A stretch of 64,000 nt of DNA, taken from Planctomycetaceae bacterium. GTDB lineage: Bacteria; Planctomycetota; Planctomycetia; Planctomycetales; Planctomycetaceae. Location of the stretch: NCBI GenBank assembly GCA_021732995.1, contig JAKFWA010000023.1, positions 123,360 to 187,359 of the forward strand, given 5' to 3'. Positions 61,207 to 64,000 of this stretch are shown in pieces; position 1 is the stretch's first letter, and the number at the start of each line of letters is the position of its first letter. The notes under the pieces are model-generated. The model was not told where the DNA came from and made no database searches. It worked only from the letters and a program-made list of their open reading frames with translations. The translations under genes and the position numbers were made by a program.

Positions 61207-61632
61207 ATGAGAGTCCTCCAGGCTTTAGTTCTCGCGATTACATGGCTCACCGTAGCGGCCAACCCGGTCGTTGCGATGATGATTCCGTGTTGTTGCACGA
61301 TGCCTGTCGAGCAAGCTCCCAGTTGCTGTCAGCCCACCGCCAAAAAAGCGTCTTCAGCTCAGCGTGCTTGTTGTGCTCAGAAGGATCGGGGTGGGCCAGT
61401 CGTTCGCTTGAATAACGACAACTGCTGCTGTGCGAAACCCGTCTCTGGCCCTGTTCCGACGCGGGACAACTGCGTATCGGACATCAAGAAGCAGGTCCAC
61501 GTAGCGGCCGCAACGCTGTTCGTCGCCGCTTCGGTTCCGAGTGCAAGCCTTAGCTCTGCCGCCTACTTGCCGGGCCGACTGCGACTTTCTGGCCCGCCGC
61601 TTCTAGCCCTCTATTGTCGCTGGTTGGAATGA
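61207..61632 (+). CDS. exported cysteine-rich protein (cassette member 2)
   Basis: A 141-aa protein with a signal peptide (residues 1-23, NPVVAMM). The mature chain carries 12 cysteines in clusters CCC, CC, CC and CCC (MIPCCCTMP, SCCQPTAKK, ACCAQK, NCCCAKP), spaced by 8-20 residues, then a hydrophobic stretch (VAAATLFVAASVPSASL). This looks like a periplasmic metal binder with a possible C-terminal membrane contact. Not a named family. ATG at 61207; GTG 61198 is also in frame. 206 bases follow member 1. Confidence 0.6.
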   Translation: MRVLQALVLAITWLTVAANPVVAMMIPCCCTMPVEQAPSCCQPTAKKASSAQRACCAQKDRGGPVVRLNNDNCCCAKPVSGPVPTRDNCVSDIKKQVHVAAATLFVAASVPSASLSSAAYLPGRLRLSGPPLLALYCRWLE

Positions 61633-61701
61633 GATCGAGCGAATGACTTTCGAGTTTCATTTGTTCGTTTCTCGTTCATCAGATCAATTGAAGGGTTTTC
61701 C

Positions 61702-61950
61702 ATGTTGAAGCGTTTCTCTGCGCTGATTGCGCCTCTTTCTGTTGTCGCGTTGTCCACGTTGGCTTTGGGTTTCGGCGGACAAGCCGCTCCGTCCAAGGCT
61801 GCTGTTGGCTCTTGCTGCTGCGTTGATTGCAAGTGCCCTGACTGCAACGGCGAGTTCTGCTCGTGCGACAAGTGCGAATGCACCTCGTGTGGATGTGCGG
61901 CTGCGGCAGTCAAGAGCTGCTGCGCCAACAAGGCCACTAGCGCCAAGTGA
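61702..61950 (+). CDS. exported metallothionein-like protein (cassette member 3)
   Basis: An 82-aa protein. After a signal peptide (residues 1-27, GFGGQAAP) the mature 55 residues contain 14 cysteines, mostly in CxC and CxxC pairs (CKCPDCNGEFCSCDKCECTS, CGC, CC), the composition of a metallothionein. Export is unusual for metallothioneins. It begins 69 bases after member 2. A copper or zinc role is inferred from the neighbouring copper-storage protein. Confidence 0.65.
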   Translation: MLKRFSALIAPLSVVALSTLALGFGGQAAPSKAAVGSCCCVDCKCPDCNGEFCSCDKCECTSCGCAAAAVKSCCANKATSAK

Positions 61951-62121
61951 GTTCGGCTGATCGCTGCGGGATCGTTTCCCGGTGCGACGGTTGAGCGCGT
62001 CTGCGCCTTCCGTGTGGGCATCTGCGCGGAAGGTCTGGACTGACATTTCCTCCGAGGGGCGGGAGCGCTCTTTGTGGCGCTTTCGCTCTTCTTCATCATC
62101 ACCAATAGTGGGAGAAATCCT

Positions 62122-62580
62122 ATGATCGGTCGAAGAGAGTTTGGAGCCGCCAGCTTGGCGACCTTAGCTACCGCCGCCCTCGGCGGTGTTGCGTTTTCTC
62201 AGGATAAGTCCAAAGCACATGCGGACCACGACATTTCGCTCCAGGCGTGTGCCAAAGCATGCTCGGACTGTCAACGTGCTTGTGACTCGTGCGCGACGCA
62301 CTGCGCTCACATGCTTGCCGACGGAAAGAAGGAGCACGCTGCGACGTTGGCAACGTGTCGGGATTGTGCGGAGTTCTGTTCGGCTGCCGCGAGGATCGTG
62401 GCCAGTGGCGGACCGTTCGCAGCTTTGATCTGCGAGTCGTGCACGGAAGCCTGCGCTCGGTGCGCGAAGGAGTGCGAGAAATTCCCGGGTGACAAGCACA
62501 TGAAGATGTGCGCCGAGGAATGCAGCAAGTGTGAGAAGGCGTGTCGTGAAATGGTCAAGCACGCCGGACACGGGAAGTAG
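62122..62580 (+). CDS. Tat-exported copper-storage protein (DUF326/Csp1-like)
   Basis: A 152-aa protein with a twin-arginine leader (IGRREFGAASLATLATAAL) and a four-helix bundle rich in Cys with eight CXXXC motifs (CAKAC, CQRAC, CATHC, CAEFC, CTEAC, CAKEC, CAEEC, CEKAC). This is the signature of Csp proteins, which fill the bundle core with many Cu(I) ions; Tat-exported members are Csp1-type. The start at 62122 matches the leader; the frame runs further upstream. It ends the cassette, with a strong terminator 20 bases later. Confidence 0.88.
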   Translation: MIGRREFGAASLATLATAALGGVAFSQDKSKAHADHDISLQACAKACSDCQRACDSCATHCAHMLADGKKEHAATLATCRDCAEFCSAAARIVASGGPFAALICESCTEACARCAKECEKFPGDKHMKMCAEECSKCEKACREMVKHAGHGK

Positions 62581-62599
62581 TATCGGACGACTCAGTTCG

Positions 62600-62640
62600 A
62601 GAGGAGCCGCTTTTCCGCTTGGAGAGGCGGCTCCTCTTTA
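62600..62640 (+). terminator. rho-independent terminator
   Basis: Perfect 11-bp stem AGAGGAGCCGC (62600-62610) / GCGGCTCCTCT (62627-62637), 16-nt loop, short T-tail. Closes the copper-type cassette. Confidence 0.82.
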
Positions 62641-62706
62641 TGACGCTGATGGGACCGAGGACGGCGCAACTTCAACGGAGGGGAGACGCGGCCGGCGGCC
62701 GCATGG

Positions 62707-63498
62707 ATGCAACGGCCCTCGAATCGGAACCCCTCAGTGAAACAACTTCGGTGCGAAATCATCGGCAACTGCCATCTGTATCTCGGCGACGTTTTGGAAG
62801 TGCTGCCGCAGCTTGAGACGAAAGTCGCCGACTTGGCATGTTTCGATCCGCCCTACTCCAGCGGCGGCGCCTTTCGAGGCGATCGAATGCAGAGCACGAA
62901 GACCAAGTATCAGTCGAACGGGGTGAAGGAAGCAAAGCCGCTCTTCTCCGGCGACAACCGCGACCAACGCGGTTATCTCGCCTGGTGTTCGCTGTGGCTG
63001 GCGCAGCTCGAGAGTGTGCTGAAGCCCGGCGCGATCTGTTGCCTGTTCACGGACTGGCGGCAGTTGCCGACGACGACCGATGCCCTGCAGGCCGGCGGCT
63101 TCGTGTGGCGCGGGATCTTGCCGTGGGACAAGTGCAACGCCCGACCGATGCCCGGCCGCTTCACGTCGCAATGCGAATACGTGGTTTGGGGAACGAACGG
63201 CCCGCGCGAGTTCTCGACGGTCGACGCGACCTATCACCCCGGCATTCTGCGACACCCGGCCCCGACCGGACCGAAGCGAAAGCACTCGACCCAAAAGCCC
63301 GTCGAGATCCTGACGGAGCTGGTCCAAGTCGCGGCCGACGGCGAGACCGTGCTGGACGCCTTCATGGGCTCCGGATCAACCGGCGTCGCTTGCGTCCAAA
63401 CCGGCCGGAAGTTCATCGGCATCGAAAAGGACCCGACCTACTTCAAGATCGCCTGCGACCGCATCCACGAAGCGACAGCAGAGGCCGCCGCGGCCTGA
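62707..63498 (+). CDS. DNA adenine/cytosine-N4 methyltransferase
   Basis: A 263-aa methyltransferase. Motif IV is FDPPYSSGG and motif I FMGSGSTGVACVQTGRKFIGIE; motif IV comes first, the order of beta-class enzymes. HSTQKPVEI with the KP signature lies between. It modifies adenine N6 or cytosine N4; no restriction enzyme gene is adjacent, so it could be a solitary modification or epigenetic enzyme of the element. The start is uncertain: ATG 62707 or GTG 62737. Confidence 0.85.
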   Translation: MQRPSNRNPSVKQLRCEIIGNCHLYLGDVLEVLPQLETKVADLACFDPPYSSGGAFRGDRMQSTKTKYQSNGVKEAKPLFSGDNRDQRGYLAWCSLWLAQLESVLKPGAICCLFTDWRQLPTTTDALQAGGFVWRGILPWDKCNARPMPGRFTSQCEYVVWGTNGPREFSTVDATYHPGILRHPAPTGPKRKHSTQKPVEILTELVQVAADGETVLDAFMGSGSTGVACVQTGRKFIGIEKDPTYFKIACDRIHEATAEAAAA

Positions 63499-63749
63499 CC
63501 TGAGGCGCATCGGCGGACTGAATTGACGAGTTAAGGTGGGGTGCACCGAAGACCTCAGTTGTCCAGTACCAATCGAAACCGTCGTTAGTTCTGAGTGTCA
63601 GGTCGATGAGTTCTCCGTTCCTAACTACTCAGAAAACAGTGTCGAGCCGGTACCGGTTCAGCTTGCGTGTTCTTTTCGAGAGCTAGGGTCACGGACCAGC
63701 TGACGAACGCTGGTCGCTACAACCACCCTACTACTGAGAGAACACATCA

Positions 63750-64000
63750 ATGGCTGACAACGCTGATCGTCCTGCTCGTTTCCAAATTGTCCGTCTCGAA
63801 GACCGAATCGTTCCCAGCGCCTTCTGGTGGGCTGTTGGGGATGGGGATGGGGATGGTGGTGGTGGTGGTTGCGACACCGACAATGGTAGCTCGAAGAAGG
63901 GCGGCAGCTCCAAGAAGCACGGCAGCTCCAAGAAGCACGGCAGCTCCAAGAAGCACGGCAGCTCCAAGAAGCACGGCAGCTCCAAGAAGCACGGCAGCTC
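63750..64000 (+). CDS. LEDR-type exported protein with SSKKHG repeats (partial, runs off the window)
   Basis: The first 83 codons are visible. The N-terminus ARFQIVRLEDRIVPSAFW carries the LEDR/LEPR-like motif found at the start of planctomycete surface proteins. A Gly/Asp-rich stretch and CDTDN follow, then at least six units of GSSKKH. No stop within the window. ATG at 63750 without strong Shine-Dalgarno. Probably a surface protein of variable length. Confidence 0.65.
   Translation, partial: MADNADRPARFQIVRLEDRIVPSAFWWAVGDGDGDGGGGGCDTDNGSSKKGGSSKKHGSSKKHGSSKKHGSSKKHGSSKKHGS
63885..64000 (+). repeat. 18-bp tandem repeat (GGCAGCTCCAAGAAGCAC), open at window end
   Basis: A divergent first unit (63885-63902), five identical units, and a partial seventh to the window edge, in frame in the LEDR protein. 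Exact identity suggests recent expansion; the repeat may be longer beyond the edge. Confidence 0.85.

Noticed and set aside
63885..64000. Possible CRISPR array
   Set aside because: Contiguous 18-bp units without spacers, in frame.

Overview
The window looks like a chromosomal segment of a planctomycete (class Planctomycetia). The evidence is the set of family types: two DUF1501 Tat-exported proteins, a DUF1559 pseudopilin-like protein, a coiled-coil/cytochrome-c/WD40 protein, a PQQ-type beta-propeller protein, an ECF sigma factor, McsA-McsB, and at the right end an LEDR-type N-terminus typical of planctomycete surface proteins. The DNA is GC-rich, genes are mostly single or in pairs on alternating strands, and many starts are GTG or TTG. 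No rRNA or CRISPR was found.

Region 1 to about 52.7 kb is ordinary chromosome. It holds housekeeping and metabolic genes: thiS, trpE, thrC, rfbA, a DegT aminotransferase, an RluA-type pseudouridine synthase, selB, rimI, a single-domain glmU-like gene, cstA, larC, a haloarchaeal-type glucose dehydrogenase and the protein-arginine-kinase pair mcsA-mcsB. These are mixed with exported planctomycete-type proteins. A compact minus-strand block at 16.6-19.1 kb encodes three proteins that read as SctO, SctP and SctQ of a non-flagellar type III secretion system, in the classical O-P-Q order but without the ATPase or export-gate genes beside them. Dispersed palindromic repeats occupy several intergenic spaces.

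From about 52.89 kb to the right edge the content changes to an integrated mobile element. It starts at the 5' part of a tRNA-Leu(UAA) gene whose 3' part is not recognisable, followed by a small HTH regulator with two operator-like dyads, a tyrosine recombinase, a series of short phage-like genes, a CsrA homologue, a tRNA-like sequence, a DNA-binding-type protein and a ParB-family protein. The probable cargo follows: four exported cysteine-rich proteins (60.4-62.6 kb), the last a Tat-exported copper-storage (Csp1/DUF326-type) protein and the third metallothionein-like. A near-consensus sigma-54 promoter with an upstream dyad precedes the first. A DNA methyltransferase and the start of an LEDR-type protein with hexapeptide SSKKHG repeats close the window. 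The right end of the element lies outside.

The most interesting points are the exported cysteine-rich metal-handling cassette with its sigma-54-like promoter, the CsrA gene on the mobile element, and the orphan SctO-P-Q block. Functions are read from motifs and family resemblance only; no database search was possible.
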